Of a stretch of 6,370 nucleotides of DNA, positions 1-5,738 are shown one piece after another. Each line of letters starts with the position of its first letter. Position 1 is the first letter of the stretch. A program made the translations under genes and the position numbers. Below the pieces are notes generated by a model. That model worked only from the letters and a program-made list of their open reading frames with translations. It was not told where the DNA came from and made no database searches. The stretch covers positions 1 to 6,370 of the forward strand of contig DOMJ01000023.1 in NCBI GenBank assembly GCA_003509895.1, given 5' to 3'. The DNA is from Candidatus Uhrbacteria bacterium (GTDB lineage: Bacteria > Patescibacteriota > Patescibacteriia > UBA9934 > UBA11717).

Positions 1-84
1 GAGTGGTTCAAGAATGAGAAGCAGGTCATTCAACAGCTCATGCCGGACCATCCTCTCTTAAAGGCATTGGAAGACCAGCAATAG
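1..84 (+). CDS. 3' end of an unidentified protein-coding gene (27 codons visible)
   Basis: This is the only forward frame open from the window edge; it ends at a TAG at 82-84. The other two forward frames stop within 60 bases. The 27 visible residues, beginning EWFKNEKQVIQQLM and ending ALEDQQ, look like a charged, helical C-terminal tail of a soluble protein. No motif allows a family to be named. The stop lies 6 bp before the ATG of the next gene, in the same frame, and is followed at once by an in-frame TGA, so termination is well marked. The spacing suggests it is the upstream member of the MazG/asparaginase operon. The gene is cut by the window edge rather than visibly broken. Confidence 0.6.
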   Translation, partial: EWFKNEKQVIQQLMPDHPLLKALEDQQ

Positions 85-90
85 TGATTT

Positions 91-399
91 ATGGAATACA
101 ATAAACTTGTGCGCGACAGGATCCCAGAGATCATTAAACAAAATGGAGAGGCCGCAGAAACATATATTGCGGACGACGTAGAGTTTAAAGAACGATTAAT
201 CGCAAAGCTCCACGAAGAAGTTCAAGAATTTATTGAAGAGCCGTCCGGCGAAGAAGCTGCAGATATCATTGAGGTTCTCCGAGCCTACTGTGAGATTCTC
301 GGCGTCCGTCCAGAAGAGTTAGAGCACATCCGTGCTAACAAAGCCGCCTTGCGCGGTGGATTCTCAAAAAAATTGATCCTTACGCGAACCAATCCATAG
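91..399 (+). CDS. MazG-like nucleoside triphosphate pyrophosphohydrolase (all-alpha NTP-PPase)
   Basis: The 102-residue protein begins with NKLVRDRIPEII (residues 4-15), the signature of a compact family of phosphoribosyl-ATP pyrophosphohydrolase-like or MazG-like house-cleaning enzymes. These hydrolyse NTPs or dNTPs to the monophosphate and pyrophosphate in the cytoplasm. The metal-binding helices are visible: E42-E43-x-x-E46 followed by E55-x-x-D58, the EExxE...ExxD pattern that holds Mg2+. The C-terminal RGGFSKKLIL (88-97) matches the usual RGGFxKrI.L ending, so the protein looks complete at family length. No Shine-Dalgarno precedes the ATG; this start is chosen because the N-terminal motif begins only three residues in. 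The gene sits 6 bp after the previous stop and 4 bp before the asparaginase ATG, so co-transcription is likely. The substrate cannot be read from sequence. Confidence 0.88.
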   Translation: MEYNKLVRDRIPEIIKQNGEAAETYIADDVEFKERLIAKLHEEVQEFIEEPSGEEAADIIEVLRAYCEILGVRPEELEHIRANKAALRGGFSKKLILTRTNP

Positions 400-403
400 T
401 TGT

Positions 404-1447
404 ATGAAGAAAAAAGTCCTTATTATTGGTTACGGTGGCACCATTGTTATGGTTGTGGACCCAATCAAAAAAACCGTACGACCCGCAGACAACATTGATG
501 AGGTTCTATCGCTATTGCCAACGATTTCCGAAGTCGCCGATACAGACATGGAGATTCTTTCTAATAAAGACAGTACCAACGTGTCTGCTCCAGATTGGTC
601 TCGAATCGCCATGTTTATACATGACAAATATGACGAGTACGATGCGTTTGTTATTACGCATGGCACCAATACGCTCGCCTATACAGCTTCGGCCCTTACA
701 TTAGCACTTAGTAACGGTCTCACAAAACCTATTGTTTTAACTGGCTCTCAACTTCCTCTTACGGTCTACGGCAACGATGCACGATTTAACTTTGAAAACG
801 CGATCAAGACAGCAGTCGTCGCCTCTGAACAAAATGTTGCGGAGGTGATGATTGTGTTTAGTGACGTTATTCTGCGTGGATGCAGATCAGTAAAGGTAAG
901 CGAAAGTGGTTTTAGAGCGTTTGCGTCGCCGGCGTTTCCGGAGCTTGGCACCATTACATCAACAGGCATCCATTTTAACTCCAACACCAAAATAGCAATC
1001 GATAAAAGTAAGCCAAGCCTCCTCCCGCATTTTAATACGGACATTGTAAGCATCGATCTTACGCCAGGGCAGAAACCGAGTATGATCGAGGCACTCGTGT
1101 CGTCCGGCCACTGCAAAGGCGTTATTCTTAAATCCCACGGAGCGGGGAGCGTTCCAACCGAGGGAGAGCTTTCCTTCTTGCCATTTATAGAAAAAACGAC
1201 TCAAACATATAAGATCCCCGTGATCGTTTCTACAAAATTTTTGGGCGGTAATGCCTACAAAGAGATAAACGATGAGTGTGCAGCTCTCGCAATAGAGGCG
1301 GGCGCCATTCCTGGAATGGACCTTACAGATGTAATGACCGAAGTAAAACTCATGTGGATCCTTGCACAGGGGACTTATTCGGAACAAGAAATTCGTTCGC
1401 GCATGGCCACAAGCTACGTCGGTGAAGTGAGCGGATCAGACAGGTAG
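404..1447 (+). CDS. ansA: Type I (cytoplasmic) L-asparaginase-like protein with an Asp-to-Asn change in the active-site motif
   Basis: The 347-residue protein has no signal peptide and fits the length of type I asparaginases, which hydrolyse L-asparagine to aspartate and ammonia. The N-terminal GGTI (11-14) carries the nucleophile candidate T13. DSTN..APDW (56-65) is the substrate-pocket segment. THGTN (85-89) is the second active-site motif with T88, and RSVK supplies K164. LTGSQLPL (112-119) and the C-terminal AGAIPGMDLT (299-308) are typical of the type I group. The family motif is THGTD; here codon 89 at 668-670 is AAT (Asn). In E. coli asparaginase II the equivalent Asp90 binds the alpha-amino group of the substrate and belongs to the Thr-Lys-Asp triad. 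The fold is therefore secure, but asparaginase activity and specificity are uncertain. The GatD amidotransferase subunit is less likely because its N-terminal extension is missing. There is no Shine-Dalgarno; the start lies 4 bp after the MazG-like stop, indicating translational coupling within an operon. Confidence 0.88.
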   Translation: MKKKVLIIGYGGTIVMVVDPIKKTVRPADNIDEVLSLLPTISEVADTDMEILSNKDSTNVSAPDWSRIAMFIHDKYDEYDAFVITHGTNTLAYTASALTLALSNGLTKPIVLTGSQLPLTVYGNDARFNFENAIKTAVVASEQNVAEVMIVFSDVILRGCRSVKVSESGFRAFASPAFPELGTITSTGIHFNSNTKIAIDKSKPSLLPHFNTDIVSIDLTPGQKPSMIEALVSSGHCKGVILKSHGAGSVPTEGELSFLPFIEKTTQTYKIPVIVSTKFLGGNAYKEINDECAALAIEAGAIPGMDLTDVMTEVKLMWILAQGTYSEQEIRSRMATSYVGEVSGSDR

Positions 1448-1471
1448 GCCCACTTAAATCATAACCCACTT

Positions 1472-1879
1472 ATGAACAAACGATTCCTCTCACCAATCAT
1501 TTACGGAGCCTTTCTAATTTTAGTGCTTGTTGCCGTTATGGCCGTCGTGATTGTTTCAGACGCGACTATCGGTTTGCTTCCCTTTGGCATGAACGGCCTC
1601 CTTGAAATCCTCTTTACGCTGCTTACACTGGGAACGTATCTCTTTTGGATAGGTAGCAAGATAACCAACAAGGGAGCTTCTTCCATCAAAAACGGGTTTT
1701 TAACGCATATGTATCAATCGTTGTTGGGGTATATTCTTGCTATTCACAACGGGAGTAATCTTCTCGTTCATGGGTACTATGGCGGGCTTGGTGAAGCCTA
1801 CCAAGCAATAATACTCGGTGTTTCCCTCTGGGCGATCGTGATCAATGCCGTATACGTCTACACACACCATAAAAAGTAA
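1472..1879 (+). CDS. Small integral membrane protein of unknown function (about four TM helices)
   Basis: This 135-residue protein is not recognised. Hydrophobic stretches at about residues 9-29, 41-61, 78-98 and 109-131 suggest four membrane-spanning helices. The N-terminus (MNKR) and C-terminus (HHKK) are positively charged, consistent with both ends in the cytoplasm. The loop between helices 2 and 3 (about 62-77) is basic, which fits the positive-inside rule for that topology. Helix 3 is the weakest, containing H, N, S and Q residues. No catalytic or binding motif is evident. It starts 24 bp after the asparaginase stop with no promoter or terminator between them, and a strong terminator follows its stop, so it appears to be the last gene of the operon. 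A permease role linked to the asparaginase would be speculation. Confidence 0.75.
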   Translation: MNKRFLSPIIYGAFLILVLVAVMAVVIVSDATIGLLPFGMNGLLEILFTLLTLGTYLFWIGSKITNKGASSIKNGFLTHMYQSLLGYILAIHNGSNLLVHGYYGGLGEAYQAIILGVSLWAIVINAVYVYTHHKK

Positions 1880-1885
1880 CTGATC

Positions 1886-1910
1886 AAAATCCGGAAAACT
1901 CCGGATTTTT
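1886..1910 (+). terminator. Rho-independent terminator of the MazG-asparaginase-membrane protein operon
   Basis: A perfect 10-bp stem (AAAATCCGGA at 1886-1895 with TCCGGATTTT at 1900-1909) encloses an AAAC tetraloop, and the 3' arm runs into a T5 tract. It begins 7 bp after the stop codon of the membrane protein, the classical position. The A-tract on the left arm may also let it work on the opposite strand, but no minus-strand gene ends here. Confidence 0.85.
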
Positions 1911-1938
1911 AGTTTGTAAAAGACCCGCCCGCTCTCTG

Positions 1939-1947
1939 TGATAGAAT
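1939..1947 (+). promoter_or_regulatory. Putative extended -10 promoter for the ABC exporter operon
   Basis: TGATAGAAT combines a TGn extension with TAGAAT, a 5/6 match to TATAAT. No convincing -35 hexamer lies 16-18 bp upstream, which extended -10 promoters can tolerate. Transcription would start near 1954, giving a 5' leader of roughly 70 nt. A perfect inverted repeat AGATCA (1953-1958) / TGATCT (1975-1980) falls over the predicted start. A weaker alternative is TTATAC at 2014-2019, only 6 nt before the ATG, which would give a leaderless mRNA. The choice between them is unresolved. Confidence 0.45.
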
Positions 1948-2025
1948 TGCGCAGATCACAAATCCCAAAATAGCTGATCTTGATCCATTGTCTGTTTTAT
2001 CACCGTTGCTTCCTTATACAACACT

Positions 2026-2745
2026 ATGAATGCGCTAGAAATCAAAAACTTTTCCAAATCCTACAACGAATCAATCGCTGTAAATCATATCAACCTCACC
2101 GTTCCAAAAGGGGAATTCTTTGGACTTCTTGGCCATAATGGAGCGGGGAAGACCACAACGATTCATTGTATTACCGGTATCTCAACATTTACCGAAGGAT
2201 CTATACATGTCATGGGAAAGGATGTGCAAAAGGATTATCAAGAAACACGCGCACTCATTGGGCTCTCGCCTCAAGAATTTAATGCGGATATTTTTGCTTC
2301 TATCGAGGTCACTATGGACTTTGTTGGTGGTTATTTTGGAATGAAGAAGAAGGATCGAACAAAACGAATACAAGAACTTTTAGAAATGATGGATCTTACC
2401 GATCACTGCAAAAAACCTTTTCAGGCCCTCTCCGGTGGACTCAAACGTCGCGCGATTCTTGCTCGCGCACTCATGCATGATCCGGAAGTTTTGATTCTAG
2501 ATGAACCAACAGCAGGCATTGACGTGGAACAGCGCCGTGCTCTTTGGAAGGAGTTGCAAAATCTACACAAAGCAGGAAAAACAATTATCCTTACCTCCCA
2601 CTATCTGGAAGAGGTTGAGCATCTCTGTTCTCGCGTTGCCATTATGCATAACGGATCCGTATTAAAAGAACTGGAGAAAAAGGACTTTAAACAAAATGGA
2701 TCATTAGAGGAAACGTATCTCACTCTTACCGGATCCGCACTCTAA
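2026..2745 (+). CDS. ABC-2 type exporter, ATP-binding subunit
   Basis: The 239-residue protein is a complete ABC ATPase of the DrrA/NodI/CcmA-like group that powers export through a separate ABC-2 permease at the inner face of the cytoplasmic membrane. Visible motifs are Walker A GHNGAGKT (36-43), Q-loop glutamine Q83, signature LSGGLKRR (135-142), Walker B VLILDEP (155-161) and the H-loop histidine H192 in LTSHYLEE. The signature has Leu where LSGGQ has Gln, a normal variation in this subgroup, where LSGGMKRR is common. The catalytic glutamate E160 is present. It stops 1 bp before the permease ATG, so the pair is translationally coupled. The ATG has no Shine-Dalgarno. The transported substrate cannot be told; drugs, lipids or polysaccharides are all possible for this class. 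Confidence 0.93.
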   Translation: MNALEIKNFSKSYNESIAVNHINLTVPKGEFFGLLGHNGAGKTTTIHCITGISTFTEGSIHVMGKDVQKDYQETRALIGLSPQEFNADIFASIEVTMDFVGGYFGMKKKDRTKRIQELLEMMDLTDHCKKPFQALSGGLKRRAILARALMHDPEVLILDEPTAGIDVEQRRALWKELQNLHKAGKTIILTSHYLEEVEHLCSRVAIMHNGSVLKELEKKDFKQNGSLEETYLTLTGSAL

Positions 2746-2746
2746 T

Positions 2747-3508
2747 ATGAACCTTGTACGACTCGGTGCCGTAGTTAAAAGAGAAACGCAACGTTTTCTT
2801 CGCATTCCCATCCAAACACTTATTGCGCCCTGGATCTCTGCAACGCTTTACATCCTTGTCTTTGGTCTGATTATTGGCAGCCACATTCAACTCTTTGAGG
2901 AGATGAGTTACATTGATTTTGTTCTACCCGGTATTTTAATGATGAATGTTGTTCTGTCCGCACTGGGCCAGAGCTCCACATCACTCTTCTTTCAGCGATG
3001 GACCCGTGTGATTCACGAAACACTAACCTCACCACTTTCCTACGTGGAAATGATTACGGGCTACGTGATTGGAGCAGTTGCTCGGTCTGTAATTGTGGCG
3101 ACAGGCATCTATGTTATTGCCCTCTTTTTTACAGGAGCAAACCTCTCCCACGTTGGTTGGTTCTTCTTTTACGCCGTTATGACGGCCATTATTTTTTCTC
3201 TCGTAGGGCTGCTCGTGGGTCTTTGGGCGGAAAAAATGGAACACCTCAGTATTCTACAAACATTTGTTATAACGCCACTTCTCTACGTAGGTGGAGTATT
3301 TAATAGCATTAGTATGCTCCCGGAAAAACTCCAAATGATTGCAAGGTTTAATCCATTTTTCTACCTCGTAGATGGATTGCGCTATTCTATGATTGGTTTT
3401 ACGGAAAGTAATATCATGGGTGGAGTTATTGGCCTATCTGCTGGGGCGTTCCTCTTGTTCTGGATCGTGCTGACACTATTTAAACGCGGTTGGAAGCTGC
3501 GCGTATAG
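2747..3508 (+). CDS. ABC-2 type exporter, permease subunit
   Basis: The 253-residue membrane protein has about six predicted helices (roughly 22-45, 57-77, 103-128, 133-160, 167-187 and 224-246) after a cytoplasmic N-terminal segment rich in Arg and Lys. The segment between helices 5 and 6 carries GGVF (182-185) and FNPFFYLVDGLRYSMIG (201-217), the conserved ABC-2 permease region (COG0842-like, including NodJ and DrrB). YIDFVLPGIL (55-64) at the start of helix 2 is also characteristic. The length matches a single half-transporter permease that dimerises with two copies of the upstream ATPase. The start is 1 bp after the ATPase stop, with no Shine-Dalgarno. No terminator separates its stop from the rpsT promoter 4 bp downstream, so read-through into rpsT is possible. 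Confidence 0.92.
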   Translation: MNLVRLGAVVKRETQRFLRIPIQTLIAPWISATLYILVFGLIIGSHIQLFEEMSYIDFVLPGILMMNVVLSALGQSSTSLFFQRWTRVIHETLTSPLSYVEMITGYVIGAVARSVIVATGIYVIALFFTGANLSHVGWFFFYAVMTAIIFSLVGLLVGLWAEKMEHLSILQTFVITPLLYVGGVFNSISMLPEKLQMIARFNPFFYLVDGLRYSMIGFTESNIMGGVIGLSAGAFLLFWIVLTLFKRGWKLRV

Positions 3509-3512
3509 TGTA

Positions 3513-3541
3513 TTGACAGATCCGTTTCCTCCTGGTACCCT
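3513..3541 (+). promoter_or_regulatory. Sigma70-type promoter of rpsT
   Basis: A perfect TTGACA -35 (3513-3518) is separated by 17 bp from TACCCT (3536-3541). The latter is a weak -10 (3/6) rescued by a TG extension (TGG at 3533-3535). It lies 4 bp after the permease stop and would start transcription near 3548, leaving a 5' leader of about 65 nt before rpsT. That leader contains no Shine-Dalgarno sequence next to the ATG. Confidence 0.7.
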
Positions 3542-3612
3542 GCGAGCACTCGACAAAAAACCTGAGTAACCCAAACGGACACGACCTGCGGGATTACACA
3601 TTATTATCACCT

Positions 3613-3876
3613 ATGCCAAATACATCATCCGCAAAGAAGGCCCTTCGCCAAACAATAAAGCACGCTGCACGCAATAAGACGGTTAAGCACGTTATGACGG
3701 TTGCAACAAAAACCGTCCGTAAGTCTGCTGCCGCTGGTGCCGCCGATGCAGCTCGCAAGGAGCTGATCGCCGCACAAAAGCTGATTGCCAAGGCTGCACA
3801 AAAGAACGTGATCAAAAAGAATACGGCTAGCCGACGTATTTCCCGACTAAGCAAGTTAATCGCAAAGATCAAGTAA
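3613..3876 (+). CDS. rpsT: 30S ribosomal protein S20
   Basis: The 87-residue, strongly basic and alanine-rich protein matches S20 in length and pattern: PNTSSAKKALRQT at the N-terminus (compare the usual ANIKSAKKRIRQ), a second basic helix around KTVKHVMTVATKTVRK, and the C-terminal KNTASRRISRLSKLI, where family members have NKAARHKSRL-like sequence. S20 is a primary 16S rRNA-binding protein that folds into a three-helix bundle at the base of the small subunit. The ATG is preceded by ATTATCACCT with no Shine-Dalgarno, despite this being a presumably highly expressed gene. It has its own promoter and terminator and is convergent with holA, a neighbour arrangement seen in other bacteria. Confidence 0.95.
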   Translation: MPNTSSAKKALRQTIKHAARNKTVKHVMTVATKTVRKSAAAGAADAARKELIAAQKLIAKAAQKNVIKKNTASRRISRLSKLIAKIK

Positions 3877-3882
3877 GCAATT

Positions 3883-3911
3883 CCGCACCTTTTGGTGCGG
3901 TTTTTGTTTTT
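3883..3911 (+). terminator. Rho-independent terminator of rpsT
   Basis: A perfect 7-bp GC-rich stem (CCGCACC 3883-3889, GGTGCGG 3894-3900) with a TTTT loop is followed by TTTTTGTTTTT. It starts 6 bp after the rpsT stop. In the opposite direction the hairpin is followed by AATTGC, so it should terminate chiefly rpsT transcripts. Confidence 0.92.
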
Positions 3912-3950
3912 ATGAGCTTTTGTGCAGATTTAGCCTTTGCTCTTTAGAAC

Positions 3951-4080
3951 GTCGTCATTGCGAGTTACGAAGCAATCTTACTTGTTTAGCGAGATCTCGC
4001 AAAATCGATCAGGTTGCCTCGTCGTGCAACTTCTCGCAATAACGGAGTTGGACTATAAAAACGAGCACGCGCAATGACGA
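3951..4080. repeat. Degenerate palindromic REP/MITE-like intergenic repeat
   Basis: The ends form an 11-bp perfect inverted repeat, TCGTCATTGCG (3952-3962) and CGCAATGACGA (4070-4080). A second copy of the end motif with one mismatch, CGCAATAACG, lies at 4035-4044. The inner arms are imperfectly complementary: the left arm continues GAGTTACGAAGCAATCT and the right holds AGGTTGCCTCGTCGTGCAA (4011-4029). A perfect 12-bp palindrome GCGAGATCTCGC (3989-4000) is near the middle. From memory, CGTCATTGCGAG...GAAGCAATC with its mirror image is a widespread dispersed palindromic repeat of bacterial genomes. No coding potential was seen. It lies between the convergent ends of rpsT and holA, fills most of the 239-bp gap between their stops and could act as a 3' hairpin for holA. 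No clear target-site duplication was found; ATCTAGT repeats at 4080-4086 and 4092-4098 but only on one side. Confidence 0.7.
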
Positions 4081-4115
4081 TCTAGTGAGCTATCTAGTAG
4101 TGCAGGAGGGAATTT

Positions 4116-5087
4116 CTACACAACAAGATCAATCACAAGTTGCTTGAGGACATCTGTGTCTGACATGGACTCACGCTTGAGTCGCAACTCTGCCGACATC
4201 ACGACATCGACCATGTGTTTTAAAACGTCCGGCTCTACTTGCAAAGCGCGAGACAACGTCTTTTTTACAATAAATGGATGGAGACCAAGCACGCGCGCAG
4301 CGTCTCGCTCACTTCCACGGCCGTGCACCATCGCAAATGCTCGCAATTCAACAAGCAGTTGAACCTCTCGCTCCAGCATCATCAATAATTGTCCTGCAGC
4401 CGTCCCACGAGATAGCTCATTGGACAGCAATTGAACAGCTTGCTTCTGCCTTCCCTCACGTACAGCGTCTAAAAATGCAAATAGCTCGTCGTTAAACGTC
4501 GGCTCCACGTATTGCTCAACAAACGCCTTTGTCACCACTTCGGAACCTGCAGCAGACGACACTTTGTTGAATGCGTTAACCAGGCGCCAGGTATCTTCTC
4601 CTGCTCGCACAATCAGCTCTTGTATCGCATTTGGCTGCCATGTTGATCCATTTTTTTTCACCAACACGCTCATAAACTGTTGTGCCTCGGCGGTCGTCAT
4701 CTCTCCAAACGGAAAATCATGAATATCTTGCTTCTCTTTAAGGGCTAGGTACAGTTTGTTTTTTGTCGCTCGATCCTTTGTGATCTCAGCATCTAGCAAA
4801 ATAATAATCGTCTCCTCTCCACGATCGACGAGTCGTTTTGTCCAGAGCTCGGCGTCTACTTTTTTTGTGATGGAATGTGCGAGCCCCTCCAAAATAATCA
4901 TTCGTCGCTTTGCCAGAAAGGGCGGGGCACCAACAGCGCTCATTATAACCCCCTCCTCATGCTCGCCTACAACAAAACGATCCATATTCATCTTACTTGG
5001 ATCGTATTTCTCCACAAAACGCGCCACCATTTCATCGACCTTTTGCTTGGCGCGATAGGTATCTCCTCCATAGACGGTTAGTACCAT
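4116..5087 (-). CDS. holA: DNA polymerase III delta subunit (clamp-loader wrench)
   Basis: The 323-residue protein is of normal length for HolA, the clamp-loader subunit that opens the beta sliding clamp. The N-terminal half shows the AAA+-like but non-ATP-binding layout: VYGGDTYRAKQKVDEM (5-20), then PPFLAKRRMIILEG (55-68), matching the family pattern in which a hydrophobic tip is followed by R-R and a buried strand, and TIIILLDAEI (93-102). VRAGEDTWRLVNAFNKV (160-176) occupies the place of the family's G.D...L..E..KL. The C-terminal collar domain includes NDELFAFLDAVREGR (199-213), LLMMLEREVQLLVELRA (234-250) and LGLHPFIVKKTLSRA (267-281), ending with LKRESMSDTDVLKQLV. The stop is TAG. There is no Shine-Dalgarno, and a strong -10 box ends 9 nt before the ATG. 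No clear rho-independent terminator follows its stop. Confidence 0.9.
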   Translation of the reverse strand: MVLTVYGGDTYRAKQKVDEMVARFVEKYDPSKMNMDRFVVGEHEEGVIMSAVGAPPFLAKRRMIILEGLAHSITKKVDAELWTKRLVDRGEETIIILLDAEITKDRATKNKLYLALKEKQDIHDFPFGEMTTAEAQQFMSVLVKKNGSTWQPNAIQELIVRAGEDTWRLVNAFNKVSSAAGSEVVTKAFVEQYVEPTFNDELFAFLDAVREGRQKQAVQLLSNELSRGTAAGQLLMMLEREVQLLVELRAFAMVHGRGSERDAARVLGLHPFIVKKTLSRALQVEPDVLKHMVDVVMSAELRLKRESMSDTDVLKQLVIDLVV

Positions 5088-5096
5088 AGTGAAAGG

Positions 5097-5105
5097 ATTT
5101 TACCA
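5097..5105 (-). promoter_or_regulatory. Extended -10 promoter giving a near-leaderless holA mRNA
   Basis: Read on the minus strand the sequence is TGGTAAAAT, a TGn extension plus TAAAAT (5/6 to TATAAT). No good -35 hexamer was found 16-18 bp upstream. Only 9 nt (CCTTTCACT) separate the box from the holA ATG, so the transcript should begin within a few bases of the start codon. This agrees with the absence of a Shine-Dalgarno. Confidence 0.6.
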
Positions 5106-5171
5106 CAGATCCAAACGACGTATGACTTTCATGCTGTCCGGTTCTTTGTTGCCCACAAAACAAGACATTGA

Positions 5172-5209
5172 TAAAAGCCAAAGCCCCAAACCAGATGGTA
5201 AGGGGCCTT
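5172..5209 (-). terminator. Probable terminator of the GC-rich cassette gene
   Basis: On the minus strand AAGGCCCC (5209-5202) pairs with GGGGCTTT (5187-5180), eight pairs including one G-U. An inner ACC/GGT pairing and a short loop follow, then a T-rich tail GGCTTTTATC. It lies about 30 bp after the TAA of the 160-residue gene and before the holA promoter, so it would insulate holA from that gene. Confidence 0.65.
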
Positions 5210-5216
5210 AGACGTT

Positions 5217-5236
5217 CCGCCGTTTGGCGGGGGCTT
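5217..5236 (-). other. Second 3' hairpin and alternative pairing arm upstream of the terminator
   Basis: CCGCC (5217-5221) and GGCGG (5226-5230) form a 5-bp hairpin with a 4-nt loop, starting about 10 bp after the stop codon on the minus strand. Next to it, GGGGCTT (5230-5236) is perfectly complementary to AAGCCCC (5181-5187), the same arm used by the downstream terminator stem. Two mutually exclusive folds are therefore possible. Whether this matters is unknown. Confidence 0.5.
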
Positions 5237-5240
5237 CAGG

Positions 5241-5723
5241 TTACTGGAAGTGGTAGAGGATGAGCTCATTGATGAGCTCGGCCTCCAGAAGGGGGCCGGG
5301 GCCACCGAGGACGGGGTGGCTACCGATCTTGATCGCCAGATCGCGGCACGCCACCAGGAACCGATGTAGGCGATCGTCGCGACGCATCGCCTCGATCAGG
5401 ATCGCGGGGCTATGAACCCCGAGATCCATGGCCTCCAGGCCGTGAAGGATGTTGGACAGAATGCACTCATGACATCCGCCGCCCAACACCTGGACGGGCG
5501 CATGGACCGTGTAGGCCCAATTGAATCCGCACCCGCAAAACTGTCCCGTGCCCCCGTGATGGCACTCGGGCAGCTCGTGCTCCACCATCCGCGCCATCGC
5601 CCCGTCGAACCCACCATCGGTGGCCTCGCAGGGCCGGATGATCTTCTTCTTAGCGAGCTCCAGGGTCTCATTCACCTTCTGCTCGAACTTGATCTTGCGG
5701 CTCTCGCTCATAACGTAGCTCAT
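5241..5723 (-). CDS. GC-rich gene for an uncharacterised Cys/His-rich protein, possible metal binder
   Basis: This 160-residue protein is not recognised. An N-terminal charged helix (about 6-30) is followed by a Cys/His-rich core: C54-H55-H56, C63-x-C65 and C84-H85-x-C87, with H49, H74 and H94 nearby. The C-x-C and C-x-x-C pairs suggest zinc or another metal, though no named zinc-finger family fits. The C-terminal half (about 88-135 and 144-158) looks helical. No signal peptide or membrane helix is seen. Two 60-bp blocks inside the gene run at 60-70% GC, while comparable blocks of the ABC ATPase and holA genes run at about 38-47%, so its composition differs sharply. It is also the only gene here with a strong Shine-Dalgarno, which picks the first ATG over Met5. 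It has its own promoter and 3' hairpins and is divergent from a TrmB-like regulator. Horizontal acquisition or a special expression class are both possible. An opposite-strand frame over it is judged a by-product of high GC. Confidence 0.78.
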   Translation of the reverse strand: MSYVMSESRKIKFEQKVNETLELAKKKIIRPCEATDGGFDGAMARMVEHELPECHHGGTGQFCGCGFNWAYTVHAPVQVLGGGCHECILSNILHGLEAMDLGVHSPAILIEAMRRDDRLHRFLVACRDLAIKIGSHPVLGGPGPLLEAELINELILYHFQ

Positions 5724-5729
5724 GACGCT

Positions 5730-5735
5730 CTCCTC
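5730..5735 (-). promoter_or_regulatory. Strong Shine-Dalgarno (GAGGAG) for the Cys/His-rich gene
   Basis: GAGGAG on the minus strand stands 6 nt before the first ATG, an optimal distance. It decides the start at 5723 rather than the in-frame ATG four codons later. All other start codons in the window lack such a motif. Confidence 0.85.
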
Positions 5736-5738
5736 ATT

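Noticed and set aside
959..1387. A 142-codon minus-strand frame antisense to the asparaginase-like gene
   Set aside because: It is an antisense shadow with no motif, promoter or SD, lying over a well-recognised enzyme gene.
404..1447. GatD, the archaeal Glu-tRNA(Gln) amidotransferase subunit
   Set aside because: GatD carries an extra N-terminal domain before the asparaginase core, whereas this protein starts directly at the GGTI strand. No GatE-like partner is visible.
3521..3579. Inverted repeat TCCGTTT / AAACGGA as an rpsT leader structure
   Set aside because: The left arm lies in the promoter spacer upstream of the predicted transcription start, so both arms would not be present in the mRNA.
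3594..3872. A 92-codon frame antisense to rpsT with hydrophobic, Ala/Cys-rich content
   Set aside because: The membrane-like composition is the expected complement of Lys/Ala-rich S20 codons. The opposite strand is a clear ribosomal protein gene.
3951..4080. CRISPR-like or tRNA-like content in the rpsT-holA gap
   Set aside because: There are no regularly spaced identical repeats with spacers, and no cloverleaf or T-loop (GGTTCGAATC-like) sequence. The symmetry is that of a single palindromic element.
5396..5671. A 91-codon minus-strand frame within the Cys/His-rich gene
   Set aside because: It is rich in Arg, Ser, Pro and Trp, typical of a shifted frame in GC-rich coding DNA, and is fully nested in a better supported gene.
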